A stretch of DNA of 39,801 nucleotides from a virus, in IMG/VR virus record IMGVR_UViG_3300028607_001332, positions 1 through 39,801 of that record. The stretch is one strand, 5' to 3'. A program made the position numbers and the translations under genes. Of this stretch, positions 33,175 to 39,801 are shown in pieces. The notes below the pieces were generated by a model. The model was not told where the DNA came from and made no database searches. It worked only from the letters and a program-made list of their open reading frames with translations. Within the stretch, counting starts at the first letter, position 1, and the number at the start of each line of letters is the position of its first letter.

Positions 33175-34530
33175 CTAGAACGCCTGCATAGCAATACTCT
33201 GTGACTTTGGTTTTCCTACACGCATTGGAAATTGTGAGTACATAAGATAACCTAGAGCATCAGTCATATGCCCTGCATCATCTTGATCATTAGGATCTGA
33301 AGTTCCTTCTTTATATGCTCTATAGTTTAAATCATCAATTAGTCTCTTACACTTTGAATGTACATAGAATCTCACTGTTCCTTCAGCACTTTGTATCACT
33401 GAGTTACAAACAGAGAATCTATCAGCAAGACCCGGATTTTTATTAGGAATAAGAACCTTTCTATCAGTCCAATTAGCAGGTTTAAAATTTACTATATGAA
33501 GATAGTCACTTATAGAAGCTGAAGTTCGACGTTGGTGTGAAGCCGCATCACCACAAAAATATACTCTTTCCTTATGAAAAGCATACTTCTTATATAACAT
33601 ATTCAAAGATTCAGGAGTATTCGTATTCCTTATAAACACTTCATCTAATGCTACAAGTAACTTCTCTCCAGGGCATATCGGATGATTTTCTCTTATTTGA
33701 CAAACTACCCAACACATAGGATCTACATTAAAATCCATCCCGATATATAGAGGTAGGTGTGGTTGATACTGACAAATAGAGTCTTTTATATGAATATGTT
33801 CTTTAAAGGTATAAAATATTAAACCACCAGCTTGTTCCCATGAAGCATTAAACTGCTCATTATAATCTTTTGGGTCCATACTCTTCTTATAACCTTCAAG
33901 CTTGATTGGATCTAAAATATCCGATGAAGGCCATGAATACGTCTCTGTATCAATATTAGCTGGATCATTACCAAAGTCACAAGCTAGTTTGAACTCTCTT
34001 GATCCTATCCCTGTTCTCTTAGGTACTCCTATCCTCCATACCCAACCATCACGCCATGTCAGAGCTGGTTTTATTGAAAGATCAAAAGATCCGGGTTTCT
34101 GATCACAAGCTTCATCAACTACACCACCATCATATTGAGCACCTTCAATCCGTTGAGGCATATCCATTCCGAGTACATATAATTCACTACCAAATATAGT
34201 TTTTATATGCATATCCATAATGTTAGCATGACCGCCGTTCTTAGGATCTATCCAATATTTAGGAATAAGATCCATCAATTCTTTCCACGCAACCCTCTTA
34301 GCTTGATTATATGTTGGAAGTGCATAAAAATAGATTGGCTTTCTCCAAGGTTTTCTTTGCATTAAAGATAGAACTATCTTACGTCTAGCTAGTTCTGTTT
34401 TACCACTTCCACGACCACAAGGTAAGTTAATAAACTTTGTCGTAGAATGGAAAGCCGCCGCCTGTTTAGCATGGTACTTGAGCGGAGTCCAACGTGGGGG
34501 AATTTCTACATATCGTTGTTTTTGGATCAT
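33175..34530 (-). CDS. Terminase large subunit
   Basis: A 451-aa DNA packaging motor. ATPase: Walker A GRGSGKT (39-45), Walker B GGVVDEA (D139, E140) and a VPKRT coupling region. Nuclease: GMDFNVDP with D266, DEVF with D296/E297, and FCGDAASHQRR with D328. Length is normal. It lies between the small gene at 34540 and the portal, the usual order. It would cut and pump phage DNA into the prohead. Confidence 0.93.
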   Translation of the reverse strand: MIQKQRYVEIPPRWTPLKYHAKQAAAFHSTTKFINLPCGRGSGKTELARRKIVLSLMQRKPWRKPIYFYALPTYNQAKRVAWKELMDLIPKYWIDPKNGGHANIMDMHIKTIFGSELYVLGMDMPQRIEGAQYDGGVVDEACDQKPGSFDLSIKPALTWRDGWVWRIGVPKRTGIGSREFKLACDFGNDPANIDTETYSWPSSDILDPIKLEGYKKSMDPKDYNEQFNASWEQAGGLIFYTFKEHIHIKDSICQYQPHLPLYIGMDFNVDPMCWVVCQIRENHPICPGEKLLVALDEVFIRNTNTPESLNMLYKKYAFHKERVYFCGDAASHQRRTSASISDYLHIVNFKPANWTDRKVLIPNKNPGLADRFSVCNSVIQSAEGTVRFYVHSKCKRLIDDLNYRAYKEGTSDPNDQDDAGHMTDALGYLMYSQFPMRVGKPKSQSIAMQAF

Positions 34531-34539
34531 AAGTCATTA

Positions 34540-34797
34540 TCAAATCTCTAATTCAATATCAGATACTATCGCACTAATAGGAATAGTCATGTCCCCACAT
34601 CCTTGAATTCTACAATGATTATTCTCACCTGTCATATGTGGAACTAAAACAACAACTTTTTCATCACGAAAAACTTCAAACCCAATACTAGTATTAATCA
34701 AAGGCTCTACTGATTTTAAATCTTTTAATTTTACCCATGAAGAATTCACACCAAAAGAATCTTCCCATCTAATAAGTTTTATCTTATATTTATTCAT
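34540..34797 (-). CDS. Hypothetical 85-aa protein
   Basis: ATG 34797 overlaps the upstream stop (ATGA). It starts MNKYKIKLIRWEDSFG and is beta-rich, with no Cys pair knuckle or membrane segment. It reads like a small SH3-type domain (strands with conserved W, G, V) but no family is certain. It sits between the putative small and large terminase genes. Confidence 0.65.
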   Translation of the reverse strand: MNKYKIKLIRWEDSFGVNSSWVKLKDLKSVEPLINTSIGFEVFRDEKVVVLVPHMTGENNHCRIQGCGDMTIPISAIVSDIELEI

Positions 34798-35396
34798 CCA
34801 GCCTCTACTGCTCCAGATATCTCAGTACTCGAAGCAACTCCTGGAGCCTGCGGCACAGTTTCTATCATAGCTCCAAATTCATACTCTACAGCAAGTGCTT
34901 GATCATCGGCTTCTTGAAATACTACTCTACTTCTCAACTCATTCTCAAACTTATCCATTATAGTAACAGACTGTTGATCTCCTTCATTAAAATACTCATG
35001 AACCAAAGAAACTACTGCATTCATTAGTAACATAAGCGTGTTCTGAGTCAAAGTCTCTCTTGTCTTAGAATCTGCAACGACAGCGGACATAACAAAATCT
35101 TTTTGACTCTTCATTGTATCTGCCATACGTTCACCTACGATATTTAAGTGAGCGTTAGCGGCTGTAAGAAGATCTTGCATAACTTGATTGTTAGGAGATT
35201 CTTTTAACTTTACTTCTGCACTCTTAACTATACTTCTAGCTTTACTCCAATTTCCTATTGAATCTTTGCACCGTTCTCTATGTACTGCTACTTCTTCATT
35301 AAGACTCAATTGTTCTGAAGTAAGAAGTTTTAATTGTGCAGCTACACTCTCCTGTAGGTCTTCAGTTAGACAGTCTTTATAGAAGTTTTGGGGCAT
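34794..35396 (-). CDS. Possible terminase small subunit
   Basis: A 200-aa helical protein with coiled-coil stretches (KLLTSEQLSLNEEVAVHRER; KARSIVKSAEVKLKES) and a flexible C terminus (VPQAPGVASSTEISGAVEAG). It is the second gene upstream of the large terminase. Small terminases are helical oligomers in this place, but no N-terminal helix-turn-helix is clearly seen. It could be another DNA-packaging or head protein. Confidence 0.45.
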   Translation of the reverse strand: MPQNFYKDCLTEDLQESVAAQLKLLTSEQLSLNEEVAVHRERCKDSIGNWSKARSIVKSAEVKLKESPNNQVMQDLLTAANAHLNIVGERMADTMKSQKDFVMSAVVADSKTRETLTQNTLMLLMNAVVSLVHEYFNEGDQQSVTIMDKFENELRSRVVFQEADDQALAVEYEFGAMIETVPQAPGVASSTEISGAVEAG

Positions 35397-35404
35397 AGAT
35401 TATA

Positions 35405-35830
35405 TCATGGGTAAATAGCTAAACCAACAGTTAGGATAGAAATAACAATATTGTTATCAACATTTCCATAACCTATAATTGTTGGATTAAGACCAGAAAC
35501 TAAAGCTGTGTCACCTGATTCTGTCTGTCCAACATCATCAGATACAAAGTATACCATACCTTGAGTTGCATTAACTCCAAGATAAATGATACCACCAGTT
35601 TGTAAACCAATAACATCATCCTCAACACCTGTATCCAAAGCATAAGCAACAAATGCTGCCGGTGCTGGATCAACAGTATTACCATCAGCTAGATAATACT
35701 TATTATCTGTAGAACTCTTATAAAGAGGTTGCCCTCTGTTCGCAGCTTCCCCAAGAGTACCTGTAGTAAGTTGACCAGATGTTGCTTGTACAGTACGTAC
35801 ACCTATTGAAACATAAGCTAAATTAGCCAT
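35405..35830 (-). CDS. Head-fibre or decoration-type protein
   Basis: A 141-aa beta-rich protein with TGTLGEAANRGQPLYKSSTD, KYYLADGNTVDPAPAAFVAY and GLQTGGIIYLGVNATQGMVY. The GxAxxRGQPLY, KY.LAD and TGG phrases recur in small phage head-fibre and DUF2190-like proteins. A stem (see 35840-35885) lies just before its ribosome site. Its role on the capsid is inferred. Confidence 0.65.
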   Translation of the reverse strand: MANLAYVSIGVRTVQATSGQLTTGTLGEAANRGQPLYKSSTDNKYYLADGNTVDPAPAAFVAYALDTGVEDDVIGLQTGGIIYLGVNATQGMVYFVSDDVGQTESGDTALVSGLNPTIIGYGNVDNNIVISILTVGLAIYP

Positions 35831-35839
35831 TGAAAACTC

Positions 35840-35885
35840 CTAACTAATAACTGGGATACATTGTAAATTACCTTGTATTAGTTAG
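35840..35885 (-). promoter_or_regulatory. Stem-loop before the head-fibre gene
   Basis: CTAACTAATA (plus 35840-35849) and TATTAGTTAG (35876-35885) form a 10-bp inverted repeat. Its downstream edge touches the TTAGGAG ribosome site of the gene starting at 35830. It might modulate its translation. Confidence 0.5.
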
Positions 35886-35893
35886 TGTACACT
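35884..35893. promoter_or_regulatory. AGTGTACACT palindrome, copy 4
   Basis: About 55 bases upstream of the head-fibre gene, next to the stem-loop at 35840-35885, in the spacer after the 86-aa gene. Same perfect palindrome as the three other copies. Confidence 0.5.
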
Positions 35894-35895
35894 AG

Positions 35896-36156
35896 TTAGC
35901 TCCAGTTATCTTCCAGTTCATCAAGAAATTCAGAAACGTCATCTACATCAGCAGATTCAAGTTCTCTCATAGCTTCATTTAACATTTTACGAAGTTCATG
36001 CCTTTTATGTCCTTTTCTACGTAATGCTTTACGTAATCTCCCTCTAGCAATATTAGGATTATCCTTTATTGCTTGAGCACGAGAAACATTATCGTCATCT
36101 CGACATTTCTCAAATAGATCACTAATAAGAGGCAATAATATAATTAACCACTCCAT
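35896..36156 (-). CDS. Hypothetical 86-aa protein with hydrophobic N terminus
   Basis: Starts MEWLIILLPLISDLFEKCRD with AGGAG 7 bases upstream. Residues 3-14 are hydrophobic but short. The middle is very basic (GRLRKALRRKGHKRHELRK), the end acidic (DVDDVSEFLDELEDNWS). It could be membrane-associated. Function unknown. Confidence 0.65.
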   Translation of the reverse strand: MEWLIILLPLISDLFEKCRDDDNVSRAQAIKDNPNIARGRLRKALRRKGHKRHELRKMLNEAMRELESADVDDVSEFLDELEDNWS

Positions 36157-36166
36157 AACTATTCTC

Positions 36167-36976
36167 CTACGGTTTTAATTCAGGAATTGGCATAAACGAA
36201 GGTACTGCTACCTCTAAAATCACATAAAGTGTTAAGTTTCTATAGACTCTTAGACTATCATAACCAATTCCATCGTCACCCCAACTTGGTGACCAGGAAT
36301 TAGCATATGGGACGAATGCATCTCTACCTTCTACTTTTAAACCAACATAAGGAACACAATGTCTTGATCTACCTACTATTCCACAAAAATTATTAGCCAT
36401 TGCGGATTCTATTTCATCTGCACCCCTAGCAGTTGCCCATTTAGTAACTCTATGTTGTATTTTATCTTCCCAACCTGATGGTGGATCAGTTCTATAAGCA
36501 AGCCTGTCCCAAGTTAGATCAAACTTATCTTCATTCTCACTACCCGTCATAGGTAATGTACCTATATTTGCCGCACGTTTCATTCCATCAGAAATCATGG
36601 CTCCACTCATTAGAGTTCTACCAATATACCGATAAATGAACATACCTGAAAGACTAGTATGATTCTCTTCACCAAATCGTCTTGTATATGTTATCTCCAT
36701 AGCTTGTGCTATACCAAAACCTACACAAGCTGAAGTTTGACCTTGACTATATATCTTCTCAATAGTATCGAGTTGTTTATCCCAATTCTTTAAAGCTAAT
36801 TCTCTACGTTCATCTTTAGTTAGCATTAAAGCAGGATATTCTTCTTCAAAACTCTTCATCTCTCCAGTAGCCATCAATACCTGGCTCTCTGTCTCTTCAA
36901 TTAGACCTGTACCTTCTCCATCAGGTACATCACTTAAATCTAAGTCAACAAACTTACGATCAATTGGTAGTGGCAC
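36167..36976 (-). CDS. Papain-like cysteine peptidase (C1 family)
   Basis: A 269-aa protein from GTG 36976, chosen because AAGGAG lies 7 bases upstream; an earlier in-frame start at 37009 lies inside the previous gene. It has YSQGQTSACVGFGIAQAMEI with the oxyanion Gln (Q78) and catalytic Cys (C84), SRHCVPYVGLK with His (H206) and PYANSWSPSWGDDGIGY with Asn (N226), the C/H/N triad and NSWG box of papain. No signal peptide of its own; the preceding gene encodes a secreted protein. It might act on head or tail proteins or on the host envelope. Confidence 0.85.
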   Translation of the reverse strand: MPLPIDRKFVDLDLSDVPDGEGTGLIEETESQVLMATGEMKSFEEEYPALMLTKDERRELALKNWDKQLDTIEKIYSQGQTSACVGFGIAQAMEITYTRRFGEENHTSLSGMFIYRYIGRTLMSGAMISDGMKRAANIGTLPMTGSENEDKFDLTWDRLAYRTDPPSGWEDKIQHRVTKWATARGADEIESAMANNFCGIVGRSRHCVPYVGLKVEGRDAFVPYANSWSPSWGDDGIGYDSLRVYRNLTLYVILEVAVPSFMPIPELKP

Positions 36977-37700
36977 CGTGTATCTCCTTAAGCTTAGAGA
37001 TAAGATCACTTGAACTTAATTCTTTTAATTCGCCCGACCATTTAACGACGGCGTGACCCGAACCATCTAGCTGGACGAAAAAAACGAAAGGGAGCGTGGT
37101 TGCCTTATCAGCGTAAGATTTAACTGTCTTATTAACTGATCCATCTGCATTTTCAGCATCAGGAGGAAACTCAAAATGTGAATAATTCAGCTTACCATCA
37201 ACAAAAGTTCTAAGATCAAAAAGCTTACCTCTTTCACTAGCATTTAATTTAGAAGCTTCAGCAATAATGATCGAAGTTACTTTCCCACTTGTAGGAGTAT
37301 CGTCTATATCTGGCGGATCGTCAGGATCATCAGGATCATCAGGTATAATAGGTGGTGGTCTAGCACCTTCAACAGTTAAAGTAAATATTCTCTCTACAGT
37401 ATCAAATTCTTTTGCTTCCCAATTAATTAACCAAGCATCCAGCATTATTTCGTAAGTTCCTGGTTTAGCCCAAACAGAACACTCGTGTCTATTATTTGTG
37501 GTATGAGGTCTCAAGTCTACTTCAATAGAACGTGTTCTCCATTGAATACGAGCTAATTTAAAACCATCAGGAATTTCTACTCCAGCAGATAGAACTATTG
37601 CTCTATGCTCCTTAAAGGTGAATTTTTCTTCAGTATGTACTGAAAGCTGCTGACCACCGTTAATACCTGAAAATAGAAACAACAGCACTAAAATTTTCAT
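36960..37700 (-). CDS. Secreted protein with acidic Pro-rich linker
   Basis: A 246-aa protein with signal peptide MKILVLLFLFSGINGG. Residues about 20-110 form a beta domain (ending GTYEIMLDAWLINWEA, TVERIFTLTVEG). Then follows a linker PDDPDDPDDPPDID from 9-base repeats. A C-terminal domain (about 140-246) contains SHFEFPPDAENADGSV and ELKELSSSDLISKLKE. Start ATG 37700 overlaps the previous stop (ATGA). It precedes the papain-like gene, with which it may act. Function unknown. Confidence 0.7.
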   Translation of the reverse strand: MKILVLLFLFSGINGGQQLSVHTEEKFTFKEHRAIVLSAGVEIPDGFKLARIQWRTRSIEVDLRPHTTNNRHECSVWAKPGTYEIMLDAWLINWEAKEFDTVERIFTLTVEGARPPPIIPDDPDDPDDPPDIDDTPTSGKVTSIIIAEASKLNASERGKLFDLRTFVDGKLNYSHFEFPPDAENADGSVNKTVKSYADKATTLPFVFFVQLDGSGHAVVKWSGELKELSSSDLISKLKEIHGATTN

Positions 37701-37969
37701 GAGTGATTCCTAATAGTTTGTATATGTTTCCCTGTACTATCAAAAATTTTAATAGTATTGATAGATGCACTAGGCTTATGTATCTCAATACAAGTTGTAC
37801 TTAGTGGTGGATTTACTGTTATAAGCGACTTATCTTGTGAGACACTAACTATATCTTTACCATTAGTATCAATAACTTCTACAAAATTAACAGGTGCATC
37901 TTTACATACACCTATAGAACTTCCTCGATTATGCTGCTTAATCTCAAAAGTTTCTTTATCTATCCCCAT
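37697..37969 (-). CDS. Hypothetical 90-aa protein
   Basis: Starts MGIDKETFEIKQHNRGSSIG; ATG overlaps the upstream TGA (TGATG). It is beta-rich with two Cys (SIGVCKD, TTCIEIH). No signal or membrane segment. It belongs to a run of small coupled genes before the secreted protein. Function unknown. Confidence 0.65.
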   Translation of the reverse strand: MGIDKETFEIKQHNRGSSIGVCKDAPVNFVEVIDTNGKDIVSVSQDKSLITVNPPLSTTCIEIHKPSASINTIKIFDSTGKHIQTIRNHS

Positions 37970-38148
37970 CAGCTATCGCCTTGTCTTTCATCAGCGTAGT
38001 GTTCTTCTAATTCTTCAACTTTAGCTAATAGCTCTTTAATTTTCTCGTATGCGTCAAGGCATATAACAGAATCAAATGAATTATCAGCTAATTCATAAGT
38101 CCGACTTCGCAACTCTCTTAATAATTCTGCTGTGTCTGCTGTGTCCAT
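37969..38148 (-). CDS. Small acidic coiled-coil protein, 59 aa
   Basis: A short gene that fills the gap before 38155. ATG 38148 to TGA 37969-37971 encodes MDTADTAELLRELRSRTYEL, continuing with a helix KIKELLAKVEELEEHYADE. Its stop overlaps the next start (TGATG). The high charge and heptad pattern make a coding frame very likely. Function unknown. Confidence 0.7.
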   Translation of the reverse strand: MDTADTAELLRELRSRTYELADNSFDSVICLDAYEKIKELLAKVEELEEHYADERQGDS

Positions 38149-38154
38149 ATCAGA

Positions 38155-38394
38155 TCAAACCTCAACTTCTTCAATAATAAACTCTTTCCATGGATCAGTA
38201 ATATAAGGATATGAACCCCATATCCTTACAATAACTAAACACGTTTTATCTTCAACAATAATTTCTTCTACCTTTGATCTAAATATCCGTCCAGGTAATG
38301 AAGACTCTGAAAAATTCATCGCATTACTAGCTCGCACTAGATTATGTTTATCTACCCTATAGACTTCTAGATGTCCGGTGTCTTCATTGTCCAT
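38155..38394 (-). CDS. Hypothetical 79-aa protein
   Basis: Starts MDNEDTGHLEVYRVDKHNLV and has beta strands (VEEIIVEDKTCLVIVRIWGS) and an acidic end EFIIEEVEV. No known motif. It is placed tightly between its neighbours on the same strand. Function unknown. Confidence 0.65.
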   Translation of the reverse strand: MDNEDTGHLEVYRVDKHNLVRASNAMNFSESSLPGRIFRSKVEEIIVEDKTCLVIVRIWGSYPYITDPWKEFIIEEVEV

Positions 38395-38403
38395 AATATA
38401 TCA

Positions 38404-38988
38404 CTAGCTTTCCAGTATATCAACCTGACCTTTTAAATCAGCTAGACGTAACTCTAGTTGTTTCTCTACTATTCTACTAAAGTATCGTCGTAGTCTGTTA
38501 CTTACAAATCTACGAAGATTGCAATTATGGAAGTCTGGATTAACAAACTTACTTAAGATACGATCAAGATAGAAATAACATTCTTGAAACGCATCTTCCT
38601 CGCTAAAAAATTGCTGGATTAGTGGCTCTTTGTCGTATAATCTACGAACTTCTTTTTTCATCCATCCATAGTGAGTATTTAGAAATTGCTCAGGAGAAAT
38701 GAATCTAAACACATTATCATCATATACTATCTGATAAGTTTTAGTTCCTCTAGAGTGAAAACTCTTTAGGAGCATTTCACTATTCTCAATAGGATGTATC
38801 TCAACTGTAGACTCAAAAGTTGTAGGTAGACTCTCACAAATAGCACTTTTAAGTGGTCGGATACTCTCCGGTAAAAGAGTAAAAACAGCAATAATATTTG
38901 GGGGTGGAATCGTATTCATATGAAGTAAGACTTTATTAATAACTAAGATAACACTCTTAGTATCACTGATCTTTAGACGTAATATCAC
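38404..38988 (-). CDS. Sigma-70 region 2-like protein (putative)
   Basis: A 194-aa protein; GTG 38988 gives the full frame, ATG 38919 a shorter one, neither with a strong ribosome site. The C-terminal half reads HYGWMKKEVRRLYDKEPLIQ, then FFSEEDAFQECYFYLDRIL, then NLRRFVSNRLRRYFSRIVEK. This resembles the region 2 helices of sigma-70 factors (EDxxQE followed by an R-rich helix). Region 4 is not seen. It might be a phage late-transcription factor of reduced type. Weak but specific pattern. Confidence 0.5.
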   Translation of the reverse strand: MILRLKISDTKSVILVINKVLLHMNTIPPPNIIAVFTLLPESIRPLKSAICESLPTTFESTVEIHPIENSEMLLKSFHSRGTKTYQIVYDDNVFRFISPEQFLNTHYGWMKKEVRRLYDKEPLIQQFFSEEDAFQECYFYLDRILSKFVNPDFHNCNLRRFVSNRLRRYFSRIVEKQLELRLADLKGQVDILES

Positions 38989-39034
38989 CTATCACTTATT
39001 ACTGTTTATTTGTACCTTCGACATCAAGGACAAC

Positions 39035-39196
39035 AAAACGGCAGTCTCGACAATCTAACCTTTCCACGAGGCCAACACGCTAACACAGTTAATAACAAAG
39101 ATGGGCTGCTTCGGTTTCCCGTCCTGACCCGGTGTCTTCACTACTAACTCGCTAACATCGCACCTTAGTACCGGAGCCCGATTGTCGAGACGTTTC
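39035..39196 (-). ncRNA. SRP RNA-like (4.5S/ffs-type) RNA
   Basis: In the gap 38989-39232, minus strand. The apical part (39130-39103) reads GGGTCAGG, then a CGG-GAAA-CCG hairpin, then AAGCAGCCC, the SRP domain IV pattern (GUCAGG ... GNRA loop ... AAGCAGC) that binds Ffh. GGGT pairs with GCCC. Below is a 15-bp helix (39149-39135 with 39101-39087) with four wobble pairs valid only as minus-strand RNA. A 12-bp closing helix follows: GTCTCGACAATC 39191-39180 with 39055-39044, plus GAAAC/GTTTT beyond a bulge. About 160 nt in all. Known SRP RNAs are host genes; this copy lies among phage genes. Confidence 0.8.
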
Positions 39197-39232
39197 GGTG
39201 GCCTTCTGTGACCTCCTAGCCGTGTAAACTAA

Positions 39233-39643
39233 TCACCATCGATAGAAAACTCCACCTGTAGGTGTAGGAACAAACAAACGTATGCTGGATTGCTGCCGAT
39301 TATTACCATAGCTACCGTACCTAGCACGTTGTAAGCTAGCCCTATTCATGCCTCTAGTACCATTGATATAAGCAGCAGAGATCTTAATCCGCTGCCTTCT
39401 AGCTTCAGACTTAGCAATAGAAGCAGTCATGCGTTGACCTCTGAACCAACTTTTTCTAGCTTCTTCTCGTTCCTTCCATTCTTCTCTAGTCTTATGAGGC
39501 ATAGAATACCAATCTGGCAGGCCGTTACTGTCTCCAAAACCACCGGTGTCGCTGCCGATGAAATCAGGTAGCCGTTGTGCCACTGCCTTTGAGGGCGCCT
39601 GACTCAGGCTCATTAGGAGTATCACGATCACGATCATCCTCAC
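39233..39643 (-). CDS. Small secreted basic protein
   Basis: A 136-aa protein with a signal peptide (MRMIVIVILLMSLSQAPSKA, then VAQ|RLP likely cleavage). The mature part is Arg/Lys-rich (RKSWFRGQRMTASIAKSEAR) with a Tyr/Gly end GGVFYRW. GTG 39643 overlaps the previous stop (GTGA); an ATG two codons in is an alternative. No enzyme motif. It lies just upstream of the SRP-like RNA. Function unknown. Confidence 0.65.
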   Translation of the reverse strand: MRMIVIVILLMSLSQAPSKAVAQRLPDFIGSDTGGFGDSNGLPDWYSMPHKTREEWKEREEARKSWFRGQRMTASIAKSEARRQRIKISAAYINGTRGMNRASLQRARYGSYGNNRQQSSIRLFVPTPTGGVFYRW

Positions 39644-39663
39644 TGTCGTTCCTCACTGTCGTT
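39638..39663 (+). repeat. 13-bp tandem duplication at a gene junction
   Basis: CCTCACTGTCGTT occurs twice in a row across the end of the right-edge gene and the start of the secreted protein gene. Confidence 0.9.
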
Positions 39664-39801
39664 TCTCCTATCTATCTCTTCACCAATTATTTTCAAAGCA
39701 TCAGAAGTAAAGACGCCTAAATGCCCAATCTGAAACCCAACTTCAGTTAATGGAGCTAAGTTATCCTCACCAGTAATACCGCTACAATTATTGTTAGTGT
39801 G
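39640..39801 (-). CDS. C-terminal end of a gene entering from the right edge
   Basis: Open to the right edge, ends at TGA 39642-39640. The visible 53 residues include CSGITGEDNLAPLTEVGFQI, then GHLGVFTSDALKIIGEEIDR, then a charged end RRNDSEERQ. Reads as a true coding end, coupled to the next gene by GTGA. Not recognised. Confidence 0.6.
   Translation of the reverse strand, partial: HTNNNCSGITGEDNLAPLTEVGFQIGHLGVFTSDALKIIGEEIDRRNDSEERQ

Noticed and set aside
39005-39034. Intrinsic terminator after the SRP-like RNA
   Set aside because: A small hairpin (CCTT/AAGG extended by TTGT/ACAA) is present on the minus strand, but it has no T-run, so a terminator is not supported.

Overview
The window is one continuous stretch of a tailed double-stranded DNA phage or prophage. 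It has a siphovirus-type head and tail, and essentially every gene lies on the minus strand, so transcription runs from the right edge to the left. Genes are packed tightly: many stop and start codons overlap (ATGA, TAATG, GTGA). No gap exceeds 300 bases; the largest, about 245 bases, holds a structured RNA. The sequence is AT-rich except for one GC-rich island at about 28.88-31.39 kb. The host cannot be read directly. The style of several structural proteins recalls phage and prophage loci of Planctomycetota, but that is an impression, not a result.

Right part (39.8-35.4 kb): the tail end of an unknown gene, a small secreted basic protein, a minus-strand RNA that looks like signal recognition particle (SRP) RNA, a possible sigma-like protein, several small unknowns, a secreted protein, a papain-like cysteine peptidase and a head-fibre-like protein. 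Head module (35.4-24.0 kb): possible small terminase, large terminase, portal, a small structural protein, the GC-rich LamG adhesin island, a baseplate-like protein, two membrane proteins (holin candidates), a connector, a protease/scaffold gene with an internal start, a lambda gpD-like decoration protein and a lambda gpE-like major capsid protein closed by a strong terminator. Tail module (24.0-16.0 kb): two tail completion proteins, a short frameshifted reading frame, the tail tube protein, the G/GT tail assembly chaperone pair with a classic A AAA AAC -1 slippery site, the tape measure protein and two large virion proteins.

Downstream of the tail (15.95-9.5 kb) is an accessory operon: a Cys-rich small protein, a glycosyltransferase-like protein, two radical SAM enzymes (one with a B12-binding-type N terminus), a GT2 glycosyltransferase, a GT2-GT32 fusion and a small CPGC protein. 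It is probably a modification pathway for a phage product or the host surface. Left part (9.5-0 kb): replication genes, comprising an SNF2-type helicase, several small genes (two of them in a duplicated cassette with shared flanks), a candidate ssDNA-binding protein, a large fusion of a CHC2-Toprim primase with an MCM-like AAA+ helicase, and a VRR-NUC nuclease.

The most unusual items are the phage-encoded SRP-like RNA, the radical SAM-glycosyltransferase operon, the primase-MCM fusion, the cassette-like duplication at 6.88-7.41 kb, a 10-bp palindrome AGTGTACACT repeated upstream of structural genes, and a cloverleaf-like structured spacer before the primase gene.
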